From: Pseudooceanicola nanhaiensis DSM 18065
GTDB taxonomy: Bacteria > Pseudomonadota > Alphaproteobacteria > Rhodobacterales > Rhodobacteraceae
Direction: 5' to 3'
NCBI RefSeq assembly: GCF_000688295.1
Contig: NZ_JHZF01000013.1
Span: forward strand, 124,001 to 188,000
DNA length: 64,000 bases
Part shown: positions 35,494-43,212 of the stretch, piece after piece
Position numbering within the stretch: the first letter of the stretch is position 1
How the letters are laid out: every line of letters starts with the position of its first letter
Notes under the pieces: model-generated
Told to the model about the DNA's origin: nothing
Database searches by the model: none
What the model saw: the letters and a program-made list of their open reading frames with translations, nothing else
Translations under genes and position numbers: made by a program

Positions 35494-35829
35494 TCACAGC
35501 CGGATCACGTAGTCCTTGCGGGTGGTCTCCACGACCTCCCAGGTGCCGCGGAACCCGGGCGGGATGACGAAGCTGTCGCCGGGCCCGACCGGGACCGCTT
35601 CGCCGCCCTCCTCGGTGATGACCGACCGGCCCTCGAGGATGCGGCAGTATTCCCATTCGTCATAGGCGATCCGCCAGGCGCCGGGGGTGGATTGCCAGAT
35701 GCCGCAATAGAGCCCGTCACGCTCTTCCAGGTTCCAGGTGGTGAAGACCGGATCGCCCGATACCACCTTGGCGGGATCCGGGCGTTCGGTCTCGGGCTCG
35801 ACGGCGGGGGTGACGGGGATCAGCGGCAT
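35494..35829 (-). CDS. small cupin-domain protein (DUF861/EutQ-like)
   Basis: This 111-residue protein is a single cupin barrel. It has the pattern of the DUF861 group: IWQSTPGAWRIAYDEWEYCRILEGRSVITEEGG followed by VGPGDSFVIPPGFRGTWEVVE (split here into two segments). The usual metal histidines of cupins are mostly replaced (Y, E and C remain), as is common in this subgroup. Function is unknown; proteins of this kind occur beside amino-acid and amine catabolic genes. It is convergent with the creatinase gene, 69 bases away. Confidence 0.85.
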   Translation of the reverse strand: MPLIPVTPAVEPETERPDPAKVVSGDPVFTTWNLEERDGLYCGIWQSTPGAWRIAYDEWEYCRILEGRSVITEEGGEAVPVGPGDSFVIPPGFRGTWEVVETTRKDYVIRL

Positions 35830-36067
35830 CGGCGCTCTCCCCGCGGCGAGGTGAGGAGCCCGGTCCGCCGGGTCCTGCCGGTGCCGTTCGAAGAAATCTG
35901 CATCTGGGCCTCCTGTGCCTGGCGCATGGCGGATCGATCCAGAATGGTCGCAGCGCCGGCCTTCGGCAAGCCCATGCTGCCCTCCCGTTTTCCGATGGCG
36001 CCGCGGTGAAATTCGCGTCTATTGTCCCCATATCAAAGCCAAGCCTTTTTGTTGACGGGAGAGTGAG
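35830..36067. promoter_or_regulatory. upstream region of the seven-gene AAA-ATPase block
   Basis: These 238 bases between divergent starts hold no gene. The last 60 bases before the coiled-coil gene are AT-richer (around 36016-36060, with TCTATTGTCC and CATATCAAAG) and probably hold its promoter; the ribosome-binding site is GGGAGAG just before ATG 36068. I cannot fix exact -35/-10 elements. Confidence 0.4.
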
Positions 36068-37144
36068 ATGGCCGATTTCGACGCCCAGGTGCGCGAGAGC
36101 CAGGAGCAGGTGGCCGCGGCGCAGGCCAAGATCAGCGAGCTCACCAGCCGGATCGAGACCGCCCGTCAGAAGATGAAGAGCGGCGACGACGCGATGGTCG
36201 ATATCGAGAACGCCACGCTCGAGGACGTGCATGCCCATGCCGAGGTGATGAACGCCAACATCGCGGAACTCATCATGGGGCTCGACGACGTGACCGCCGG
36301 ATTCTCGCGCGATTTCGAGGAGATGCGCTCGAAGACCGGGTGGGAAAGCTTCGTCGGGATCTTCTCGCCCGGGAAGTCGGAATCGCTCCGCCAGGAGCGG
36401 ATGCGGACGGCCTCGATCGACGACAAGCTGCAGGACCTGATCGCGAAATCGGACACGATCACCCGTCTTCTGCAAAGCCAGCTCGACGTGCTGACCACGC
36501 AGCGCGCGCAGGTCGAGACGAACCTGACCGAGACGCTGGACGAACGCGAGCGGACGGTGGGCGAGCTCGAGGCGCTGCGGGCCGAGATCCGGGCGCTGGA
36601 TCCGAAGATCATCGACCTGGAGAACAGGATCTCGGTCGAGCAGGACGCCGCGGCACGCACCAGGCTCGAAACCGAGCTGTCCGAGATGAACCGTGGCTAC
36701 AACGCGATGGTGCAGGACGAACAGGTCAAGCTGGCCCGGAGCCAGACGCTGGAGCGCTACATCGAGAAGGGCAAGACCTGGGTCGACAGCCTGCAGAACC
36801 AGGCCGCGACGCAGATGGTGCTGATCAACAAGCTCCAGACCGACACCAGGCAGCGGGTTGTGCTCTATGACGCGCTGTCGAAATCGCTGAAGACCGCGCA
36901 GCAGCAGGACGTGGCGCACCGGATCAACGAGATCGGGACCGAGACCGACAAGCAGGCGCAGCAGGCGATGGCGCAGATCGGCGCGGCGACCAACGCGAAG
37001 ATGGCGGACATGCTCGAGGCGCACGAGGGCCACATGGTCTTTGCCCGCGAGGTGCTGGAGGCCAAGGCCAAGGCCGACGAACGCTTTGCCCGGCGCTTCC
37101 AGAAGATCGTCGAGAAGCACGACAAGAACCTCTATGGCGCGTGA
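36068..37144 (+). CDS. coiled-coil protein of unknown function, first gene of AAA-ATPase block
   Basis: I do not recognise the family with confidence. The 358-residue protein has no signal peptide, membrane helix or cysteine-rich site. Heptad-rich stretches at about 1-40 and 120-250 predict coiled coils, and the C-terminal third (about 260-350) is helical and charged. It is rich in Glu, Gln, Ala and Thr. The general appearance, helical with many QxxL and TxxA repeats, recalls TelA/KlaA-type toxic-anion resistance proteins, but I see no diagnostic motif and give this little weight. It starts the co-directional block ending at 43052; the next gene follows after 96 bases. Confidence 0.75.
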   Translation: MADFDAQVRESQEQVAAAQAKISELTSRIETARQKMKSGDDAMVDIENATLEDVHAHAEVMNANIAELIMGLDDVTAGFSRDFEEMRSKTGWESFVGIFSPGKSESLRQERMRTASIDDKLQDLIAKSDTITRLLQSQLDVLTTQRAQVETNLTETLDERERTVGELEALRAEIRALDPKIIDLENRISVEQDAAARTRLETELSEMNRGYNAMVQDEQVKLARSQTLERYIEKGKTWVDSLQNQAATQMVLINKLQTDTRQRVVLYDALSKSLKTAQQQDVAHRINEIGTETDKQAQQAMAQIGAATNAKMADMLEAHEGHMVFAREVLEAKAKADERFARRFQKIVEKHDKNLYGA

Positions 37145-37240
37145 GACGGACGGGACGGCGGGCGGGGCGTCGCTCCGCAGGCGCGCAGCCGAAGGATGTG
37201 CGCCTCGGGAGCGCGCGCCGCGCGTCCGGCCCGCTGCGTG

Positions 37241-38359
37241 ATGGCTGACCTCGAGACCCCCGTCGGGCTGACCGACACCCACGCCTCGCGCCGCTACTTC
37301 CGCAAGTTCGAGGCGATCACCGGGCACCTCGCGCCGGTCGCCGCCGTGATGGAGGTGGAGGGCCGGTTCACCGCGACCGAGGTGAGCCTGCTGGCCCGCC
37401 ACCTGCAGGCGCTGACCTACACCTTCCGCGCGCTGTCGATGAAGTACCTGATGGCGGGCCGCGAGACCGGGCGCTTCTTCGGCTCGCTCTCGATCGACGA
37501 CCACGAGAGCGGCTTCCCCGCGACGCAGGAGCTGCTGGTCATGATGAACGACGCGCAGCAGGCCGAGCGCCACCTGCGCGACATGCCGTCCGTGGCCGAG
37601 CTGAAGAAGCAGATGGTCGCCCAGATCATCGGCGGGCAGGAGATCCCGACACGGCTGCAATTCGCCCTGTCGCAGCGGCTCTATTACCAGGAGCTCGCCC
37701 GGGGCACGCTCTTCTGTCCGCGCAACGACCCCGAGGCGCACTGGCTGGAGACCCTCGGCCCCCGCCGGCGCTACCTGCTGCACTGGTCGGTCTACGACAG
37801 CCAGGTCAACCTGCCGGTCATCTACCTGATGGAGGTCGAGGATTCCGGCCGCACCGCCCTGCCCAAGGACGAGAACCGCTGGCCCGAGGCGCAGGCCCAC
37901 CTGATGGCGCAGTCGCTGGGCGGGCTGAAGCTGCTGACCATCGCCAAGGGCTTCGACGAGGATTTCCCGGACCTGCACCCGAAACGGCTGCGGCGGCTGC
38001 ACATCGGGCCGATGTATTCGCACGCCTACACCCGCCAGTCCGGGCCGATCGCCGAGGTGCTGGCCGAGGCGGCCTCGCAGGAAGGCGACGACTGGGCGCT
38101 GGTCTGGACGATGGAGGACCTGCTCTCGGAACGGGTCCGGACCGAACGCGCGGGCTGGTTCGGCACCGTCGAGCGCGAGGTCTTCGCGCTCGACCCGTTC
38201 TCGGGGCGGGGCGCGGAGACCGGGGCCTCGGCCACCGAGCGGGCCATCGTCCTGCCCGCCCGCCCCTACCAGGTGCTGGCCGAGAAGCGGCCCCCGGGGT
38301 TCGAGACGGTGCGCAAGTTCGTCGTCGGGCGCGACGGGCGCGTGATGAGCGTGCGATGA
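37241..38359 (+). CDS. soluble protein of unknown function, second gene of AAA-ATPase block
   Basis: The 372-residue protein shows no membrane segment and no catalytic motif I can name. It has a helical N-terminal half (MADLETPVGLTD to about 170, including MPSVAELKKQMVAQIIGGQE) and a more beta-rich second half with RRRYLLHWSVYDSQVNLPVIYLMEVEDSG. There is one C in LFCPRNDPEAHW. I chose ATG 37241, where the Arg/Ala-rich open frame upstream stops looking like protein. There is no von Willebrand MIDAS motif, so it is not the usual partner of MoxR-type ATPases. Its position immediately before the ATPase suggests a partner or substrate adaptor. Confidence 0.72.
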   Translation: MADLETPVGLTDTHASRRYFRKFEAITGHLAPVAAVMEVEGRFTATEVSLLARHLQALTYTFRALSMKYLMAGRETGRFFGSLSIDDHESGFPATQELLVMMNDAQQAERHLRDMPSVAELKKQMVAQIIGGQEIPTRLQFALSQRLYYQELARGTLFCPRNDPEAHWLETLGPRRRYLLHWSVYDSQVNLPVIYLMEVEDSGRTALPKDENRWPEAQAHLMAQSLGGLKLLTIAKGFDEDFPDLHPKRLRRLHIGPMYSHAYTRQSGPIAEVLAEAASQEGDDWALVWTMEDLLSERVRTERAGWFGTVEREVFALDPFSGRGAETGASATERAIVLPARPYQVLAEKRPPGFETVRKFVVGRDGRVMSVR

Positions 38360-38421
38360 CCGGGGCCGGGGACATTGGCCGGACAGCGCGGCGCTCCGAA
38401 TTCGCCGCCCCTGGCGGCGAA

Positions 38422-38460
38422 GCCTCCGGCGGGAGTATTTTCGGAAAGATGAAGCAGGGG
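38422..38460 (+). repeat. dispersed intergenic element (copy 1)
   Basis: The sequence GCCTCCGGCGGGAGTATTTT followed by CGGAAAGATGAAGCAGGGG ends at the ribosome-binding region of the ATPase gene (ATG 38469). A related copy lies on the minus strand at 32874-32899. Shared core: GAGTATTT/GGATATTT, CGG, AAGA, GAAGCAGG. Confidence 0.5.
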
Positions 38461-38468
38461 GGCCTGCC

Positions 38469-40403
38469 ATGAGCCTGATGTCGGACCAGATGGAGCTGCG
38501 CGAGGAGGACATCCGCAGGCATTATGCCGCGGCCTTCGGGCTGCTGGAGGGGTTCGATCATGCGCCGCGGATCGCGACACCCTCCGGGGTCGCGGCGCCG
38601 GAACGCTCGCCGGGGATCGGGTCGCGGCCGCGGTTCCGCTCCACCACGCCGGGGCTTGCCACGCGGCGGATGGAGCGGCCCGAGGGCGTGCGGCTGATCG
38701 AACGGATCGAGGGCTCGGACGGTGACGACCCGCTGATCTCGCCCCGGCAGGCGGCCGTCGCGGGGGCGCTGCGGCGGGCCGTGGCCATCGCGCTCGCCCT
38801 GGCCGAGGCCTATGGCGCGCGCACCGGGTTGGCCGAGCTGAAGCGGGCGAACCTCGAAAGCGCGCTGCCGGCGGACCGGCGGGCCGAGTTCTCGGAGCTG
38901 CTCGCCGCCGAGGCGCTGATCACGCTGCATGTCCTTGCCAACGCGACCGCCTTCCTGCTGGCCCCGCAGGCAAGCGAGGTCACGGTCGAGACGGGCGATG
39001 TCGAGGAGGTGCTGACCGACAACGGCCAGCTCGCGCTGCACGGCGCGCTCTGGGAGCTCGACCAGGCCATCGCGCGGCACGGCAGCGACGAGGCGCGGAT
39101 GGTCGCGACCGTGCTGGGCTTTGCCGAGGCGCTGATGGACAAGGTCGCGACCCGGGCCGCCAACGCCCCGCGGCTTGCGCCCTTCACCGCCGCCGCATGG
39201 CGGGTCGAGGCGGACGATTTCGCGATCCGCGGCTTCGAGCCCGCCCGCAGGGGCAAGGGCGCCACCCTCGCCATGACGTTCAAGGAGCCGCATGAGGTCG
39301 TCGGCAACCACATCGCCAAGTACCAGGCGATGAAACTGGCCAAGATGCTCATGGCCTATGATTTCGACCGCCGGCTGAATCCTTTCGCCGAGCTGGGCGG
39401 CTTCATCTTCACCTTCATGGGTGACGGCAAGCCCGGCACCGGCAAGACCACGCTGATCCAGATGATGGCCGGGCTGATCTCGGGCTATTGCGAGACGGCG
39501 GGCTATGCCTTCCGCTACCAGAACCTGTCGACCGACAACATCGACAGCTACCAGGGCAAGTCGGGCCAGAACGCCAAGGCCTTCATCGACGCGATCCTCG
39601 ACCCCGGCGCCATCGGCTTCGGCACGATCGACGACATCGACCAGCTCGCCGGCAAGCGCGGCGACCGGCAGAGCTCGGCCGGGCAGCTCGAGATCACCGC
39701 CGTGCTGATGGAGAGCTTCGCGGGCGCCAACACCGTGGTCCGGGGCAATTGCACCTTCGGCATGTTCTCGAACTACCCCGAGAACGTCGACGACGCGCTG
39801 CGCCAGCGGGCGGGGGCGCGGTTCCTGGTCGACGGGCCGCAGACGCGCGAGGATTACATCGACATCCTGCACCTGCTCATGGGGAAGAACCACGCGATCC
39901 CGCTGGGCGCGCACGACCTCTACGGCGCGCAGGAGATCAAGCGCGCGGTGGCGCGGTCCTTCGAGAGCCATGCGAAGCCGCACGAGGCGGGGCTGCTGAA
40001 CGTCTTCGACCGGGTGCACGAGACGGAGGGAGAGCTGGACACGATCGCCAAGCTCGGCACCTACCTGAAGGCGATCCAGGAGGCCGACGCGCGCTTCACG
40101 GGCCGGGCGATCAAGAACATCACCGACGCGGTGAAGGTGCGGGCGATGGATTTCGAACTGCCCGACGCCTGGATGGAAGAGCCGGAGCTCTTCCTGCGCA
40201 AGGGCTATGACGAGAAGAAGGCGATGATCGAGGCGCTGCGCGTGCCGATCACCACCGAGATGGTGGTCCAGGAGATCAACCGCTACGCGGATTCGGAATT
40301 CCGCTATGCCGACAAGTCCGACGAGGCGGCGGTCGAGGCCATGGTCCGCGACCTCGCCCGGCAGGAGGAGGCGCGGCGGCGCTACCTGGAGGGCAAGGGA
40401 TGA
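38469..40403 (+). CDS. AAA-family ATPase with Walker B Glu-to-Asp change
   Basis: The 644-residue protein has one AAA+ module in its C-terminal half: Walker A GKPGTGKTT at 320-328 (K326), Walker B FGTIDDIDQLAGKRGDR with D388-D389, sensor asparagine N435 in MFSNYPENVDD, and Arg-finger region RQRAGARF (R445/R447/R451). The order and spacing, especially IDxIDxLAGKRG and the ALRQRAGARF segment, resemble classical AAA proteins (FtsH/Cdc48 type) more than MoxR. The catalytic glutamate of Walker B is aspartate, which usually slows hydrolysis. The N-terminal 300 residues are of unknown fold, and the C-terminal 140 are helical. It is central to the seven-gene block and its stop overlaps the next start (ATGA). 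Confidence 0.85.
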   Translation: MSLMSDQMELREEDIRRHYAAAFGLLEGFDHAPRIATPSGVAAPERSPGIGSRPRFRSTTPGLATRRMERPEGVRLIERIEGSDGDDPLISPRQAAVAGALRRAVAIALALAEAYGARTGLAELKRANLESALPADRRAEFSELLAAEALITLHVLANATAFLLAPQASEVTVETGDVEEVLTDNGQLALHGALWELDQAIARHGSDEARMVATVLGFAEALMDKVATRAANAPRLAPFTAAAWRVEADDFAIRGFEPARRGKGATLAMTFKEPHEVVGNHIAKYQAMKLAKMLMAYDFDRRLNPFAELGGFIFTFMGDGKPGTGKTTLIQMMAGLISGYCETAGYAFRYQNLSTDNIDSYQGKSGQNAKAFIDAILDPGAIGFGTIDDIDQLAGKRGDRQSSAGQLEITAVLMESFAGANTVVRGNCTFGMFSNYPENVDDALRQRAGARFLVDGPQTREDYIDILHLLMGKNHAIPLGAHDLYGAQEIKRAVARSFESHAKPHEAGLLNVFDRVHETEGELDTIAKLGTYLKAIQEADARFTGRAIKNITDAVKVRAMDFELPDAWMEEPELFLRKGYDEKKAMIEALRVPITTEMVVQEINRYADSEFRYADKSDEAAVEAMVRDLARQEEARRRYLEGKG

Positions 40404-40720
40404 TCGAACTGCTCCTCCTTGCCCTGCCCGCGGCGATCGGGCTGACCGTGCCGCGGCTGCTGCTGCGCCGGCGTCCCGATGCGCCGCGCTGGCAGGTGCT
40501 GCTCGGCGCGCCGGTGCTGGCGCTTCTGGTGTCCTACGGGCTTCTGGTGCTGGTCTGGCTGGCGCTGCAGCTCTTCGCCGGGACGCTCGGCCGCGCGGGC
40601 GTGGACGTCATGGCGCTGGCCGATCTGGTCGGGGTCACCGCAACGGGCATGATCCTCGCACCGCTCTGCGCCTTCGGCGCGGCGCTGTGGCGGACGCGTG
40701 GCGCGGGGCGAGGATCATGA
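40400..40720 (+). CDS. small three-helix membrane protein of AAA-ATPase block
   Basis: The 106-residue product has hydrophobic segments at about 2-20, 34-62 and 72-96 separated by basic loops (LLLRRRPDAPRW, ALWRTRGAGRGS), so it is an inner-membrane protein. I see no family motif. The ATG overlaps the ATPase stop, which ties its expression to the ATPase; it may anchor the complex to the membrane (inference). Confidence 0.72.
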   Translation: MIELLLLALPAAIGLTVPRLLLRRRPDAPRWQVLLGAPVLALLVSYGLLVLVWLALQLFAGTLGRAGVDVMALADLVGVTATGMILAPLCAFGAALWRTRGAGRGS

Positions 40721-40748
40721 GCGGGGCGCAGATGCGGAGGATAGAGGG

Positions 40749-42122
40749 ATGAAACGCCTCATCGAAAGGGGCCTGATGTTCGGGAACCTGATCCCGGTCA
40801 CCGCCCCCGCCCTGGTGGAGCGCTACAACCGCGCGCTCCATCACCTGACCGGCCGGCGCACGGGGCTGAGCGATTTCCACATCGACATCTCGGGCTTCTC
40901 GCCCGAGATCGGAGAGGAGCTGGACGATCCGCTCTACCTCAACCGGAACGGGGTGAACCGGCAGTTCATCCTGCTGAGCACCGACCAGAAATCCGCCCCG
41001 CTGCTGAACGCGAGCTTCTCGACCTCGCGCGGGATCCTGCGACAGTTCATCGAGGAGAACGAGACCCAGCTCTTCGCGCTGACCGCGCGGGACGCGGTGG
41101 CCGGAGAGCTGGTGAATTCGGTCTTCTCGGTCGCCGATCCCGAGCGGCTGATGGAGATCCGCCGGATCCGGGTCGAGGCCGACACGACCTCGGGCACCGT
41201 CAGGGACGCGGAGGAGCTGGGTCGGCTGACCGACCGTTTCCTCGGCGAGGAGGACGCCTGGTTCGATGACGTGCTGATCGCCGAGATGATCACCATTGCG
41301 AAGCGGACCGGCGACGTGACGCGCAACCCGGTGCGGCTGAAGCAGATGGAGTTCCGGCAGGAGAACTTCTGGACCGCGCATTTCGGCGGCACCTACCTGT
41401 TCCGCGGCGTCGCACACCCCGCCATCCTGACGGCCGGGGATCCCGCGCCGCTGGCGCCGCTGATGGACCATGTCTACGGGCTGGAGGCCCGGAACCACGT
41501 CGCGAAATTTCTCGACCTGAACGGGCTGGTGGAGCCGGTGGTGCGCGCCCCCGGCATCGACGGGGCGGCGATCCTGCGGCAGAAGATGGACTTCATCGTC
41601 GTGGACGCGGCGCAGGAGGCGGGGCTGGACCTGACCGGCGCCACCCGCCGCGACATCCGCAACCTTGCCCGCGACCACGCCGACCGCCTGCCGTCCGAGT
41701 ACCACGCGCTCCGCCGTCTCGTCGCGTGGGCCGAGGAGGGCGGGCCCTGGCCGCGCGTGTCGTCCGAGGATCCGGCCTATTTCTACACGCTCCGGGCCTC
41801 GGACGTGGCGGATGCGGACCTGGTCAACATGCTGCTGGCCGAGCTTTGCCCGAAGGACGTCCGGCAGCTCTTCATCTGCCACAAGGAGCTTTTCTACCGG
41901 CTCTACGCCGGCTGGTCCGAGACCAAGAAGAGCTATGTCGCCGATTTCCTCGCGCGGGAATACGCGGTCGACAAGGCGGGCGCGCGCCGGGCGCTCTTCG
42001 GGTTCGAGGCGCCGATGGAAGAGGTGCCGCCGCCGCCGCCCGTGACGGCGGAGCGCAGGCCGCCGCGCGAGGAGATCATCGCACGGGTCGGTCCATGGGG
42101 CGCGATCCCCCGGGGAAGGTAG
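40749..42122 (+). CDS. conserved protein of unknown function (resembles DUF6638), fifth gene of AAA-ATPase block
   Basis: The 457-residue protein is soluble and has no catalytic motif I can identify. Its N-terminus MKRLIERGLMFGNLIPV and the segment LSDFHIDISGFSPEIGEEL match, from memory, the family called DUF6638. The C-terminal part carries a Pro-rich linker (EEVPPPPPVTAERRPP). It contains CPKDVRQLFICHKELFYRLY with two cysteines, a possible redox or metal pair, but nothing else supports that. ATG 40749 follows GGAGGATAGAGGG. It lies 28 bases after the small membrane protein and three bases before the next gene. Confidence 0.75.
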   Translation: MKRLIERGLMFGNLIPVTAPALVERYNRALHHLTGRRTGLSDFHIDISGFSPEIGEELDDPLYLNRNGVNRQFILLSTDQKSAPLLNASFSTSRGILRQFIEENETQLFALTARDAVAGELVNSVFSVADPERLMEIRRIRVEADTTSGTVRDAEELGRLTDRFLGEEDAWFDDVLIAEMITIAKRTGDVTRNPVRLKQMEFRQENFWTAHFGGTYLFRGVAHPAILTAGDPAPLAPLMDHVYGLEARNHVAKFLDLNGLVEPVVRAPGIDGAAILRQKMDFIVVDAAQEAGLDLTGATRRDIRNLARDHADRLPSEYHALRRLVAWAEEGGPWPRVSSEDPAYFYTLRASDVADADLVNMLLAELCPKDVRQLFICHKELFYRLYAGWSETKKSYVADFLAREYAVDKAGARRALFGFEAPMEEVPPPPPVTAERRPPREEIIARVGPWGAIPRGR

Positions 42123-42125
42123 GTC

Positions 42126-42392
42126 ATGTTCGGCTTCGTTCCGGTCTTCGTGGTGGGCTTCGCCGTGCTGTCGGTGGTCTATGTCGCCGTCTCCTTCTGG
42201 TCGCGGCAGGTCCGCCGCCGCAAGCTGCGCAAGAGATGGGAGGAAGAGGGGCGACCCGGCGATCGCGAGTCCTACGTGGAGGCGGGACTCGACGAATACG
42301 ACGACAGTTTCCGCCGCAAGCTGATCCTGCTGGTCTACCTCGTGCCGCTGGCCGTGATCGTCGCGATCATCTATGCCGTGAACTACATGTAA
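42126..42392 (+). CDS. small two-helix membrane protein of AAA-ATPase block
   Basis: This 88-residue protein has an N-terminal helix (about 3-24, VFVVGFAVLSVVYVAVSF), a basic-then-acidic cytoplasmic-type stretch (RRRKLRKRWEEEGRPGDRE) and a C-terminal helix (about 66-86, LILLVYLVPLAVIVAIIYAV). It is too short for a database-free assignment. It starts three bases after the previous stop and ends 15 bases before the DUF1523 gene. Confidence 0.72.
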   Translation: MFGFVPVFVVGFAVLSVVYVAVSFWSRQVRRRKLRKRWEEEGRPGDRESYVEAGLDEYDDSFRRKLILLVYLVPLAVIVAIIYAVNYM

Positions 42393-42407
42393 GGGAATAT
42401 CGACCAC

Positions 42408-43052
42408 ATGCGTTACGTGAAATGGGCCTTCTGGATCACCTTCTGGCTGCTGGTGGCCGCCTTCTTCCACTACACCCTGCCGCAGCACGACATCGCCCGG
42501 ATCACCGACACCTACGAGCGGCGGATCGATTTCGGCGAGAACTCGATCTTCTGGGCCTCGCCCGACGTGGGCAGCGACGGCACGCTCAACAACCGGGACG
42601 TCTTCTTCATCCAGACGGTGCAGCCCGACGGCGACGTGATGGTCTACCGCAACGAGGACACCGGCTGGGGCTGGCCGCCGTATTTCAAGTTCGACACCTC
42701 GAACCTGCAGGCCGAGGCCGCGGACCTGCGGTCGACCTCGGCCAATCCGACCTGGGTGGCGATCACCCATTACGGCTGGCGCAACGAGTTCATGTCGATC
42801 TTCCCGAACGCGGTCTCCGTGAAGCGGGTCGAGGGGCCGGATGCCACGATCATCCCCTGGGTGAGCATCATCGTCCTTCTGTTCTTCGCCGCGCTGGCCT
42901 GGGGCCTCTGGGTGCGCTGGAAACGATTCCGCGCCGCCCGGATCGATCCGCTGGTCTCGGACATGGGCGACAGCTGGGACGCGGCCGGGCACAACCTGAA
43001 CGAACGGCGCGGCCGGTTCTCGCGCTGGCTGGACAGCTGGAAGCAGAAGTGA
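42408..43052 (+). CDS. DUF1523-family membrane protein, last gene of AAA-ATPase block
   Basis: The 214-residue protein has a membrane helix at about 5-22 and another at about 149-169, with an extracytoplasmic domain between them. The segment FHYTLPQHDIARITDTYERR and FGENSIFW are diagnostic for DUF1523, a family of unknown function common in Rhodobacterales. The C-terminal 40 residues are basic and probably cytoplasmic. A GGGAATA ribosome-binding site precedes ATG 42408. It closes the block; a strong terminator follows 19 bases after the stop. Confidence 0.82.
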   Translation: MRYVKWAFWITFWLLVAAFFHYTLPQHDIARITDTYERRIDFGENSIFWASPDVGSDGTLNNRDVFFIQTVQPDGDVMVYRNEDTGWGWPPYFKFDTSNLQAEAADLRSTSANPTWVAITHYGWRNEFMSIFPNAVSVKRVEGPDATIIPWVSIIVLLFFAALAWGLWVRWKRFRAARIDPLVSDMGDSWDAAGHNLNERRGRFSRWLDSWKQK

Positions 43053-43070
43053 CGGTCTGAGGGCCGCAGG

Positions 43071-43107
43071 AAAGGCGCCGGGCCCGGCCCCGGCGCCTTT
43101 CGTTTCT
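43071..43107 (+). terminator. Rho-independent terminator of the AAA-ATPase block
   Basis: AAAGGCGCCGGG and its partner CCCGGCGCCTTT flank a short loop; the run TTTCGTTTCTG follows on the plus strand. It marks the end of the seven-gene transcript and separates it from the convergent CoA-transferase gene. Confidence 0.85.
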
Positions 43108-43212
43108 GTGCCCGGCCCGCGCGGTGGAAAGCGCGGGAACCGGGCTCCGCGATCCGGCCCCCGCCCGGTGGCTCGCCCTCTTCCCCGGATGCTCGTCGGG
43201 TGAGGTGACGGT

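Noticed and set aside
35717-38512. 931-codon open frame on the minus strand opposite the start of the AAA-ATPase block
   Set aside because: Composition (Leu/Arg/His/Gly-rich, no motif) is that of a high-GC antisense frame, and it also crosses the cupin gene. The plus-strand proteins have realistic helices and conserved starts with ribosome-binding sites.
36068-42122. MoxR-von Willebrand chaperone pair
   Set aside because: No DxSxS MIDAS motif is seen in the 372- or 457-residue proteins, and the ATPase pattern is nearer to classical AAA than to MoxR.
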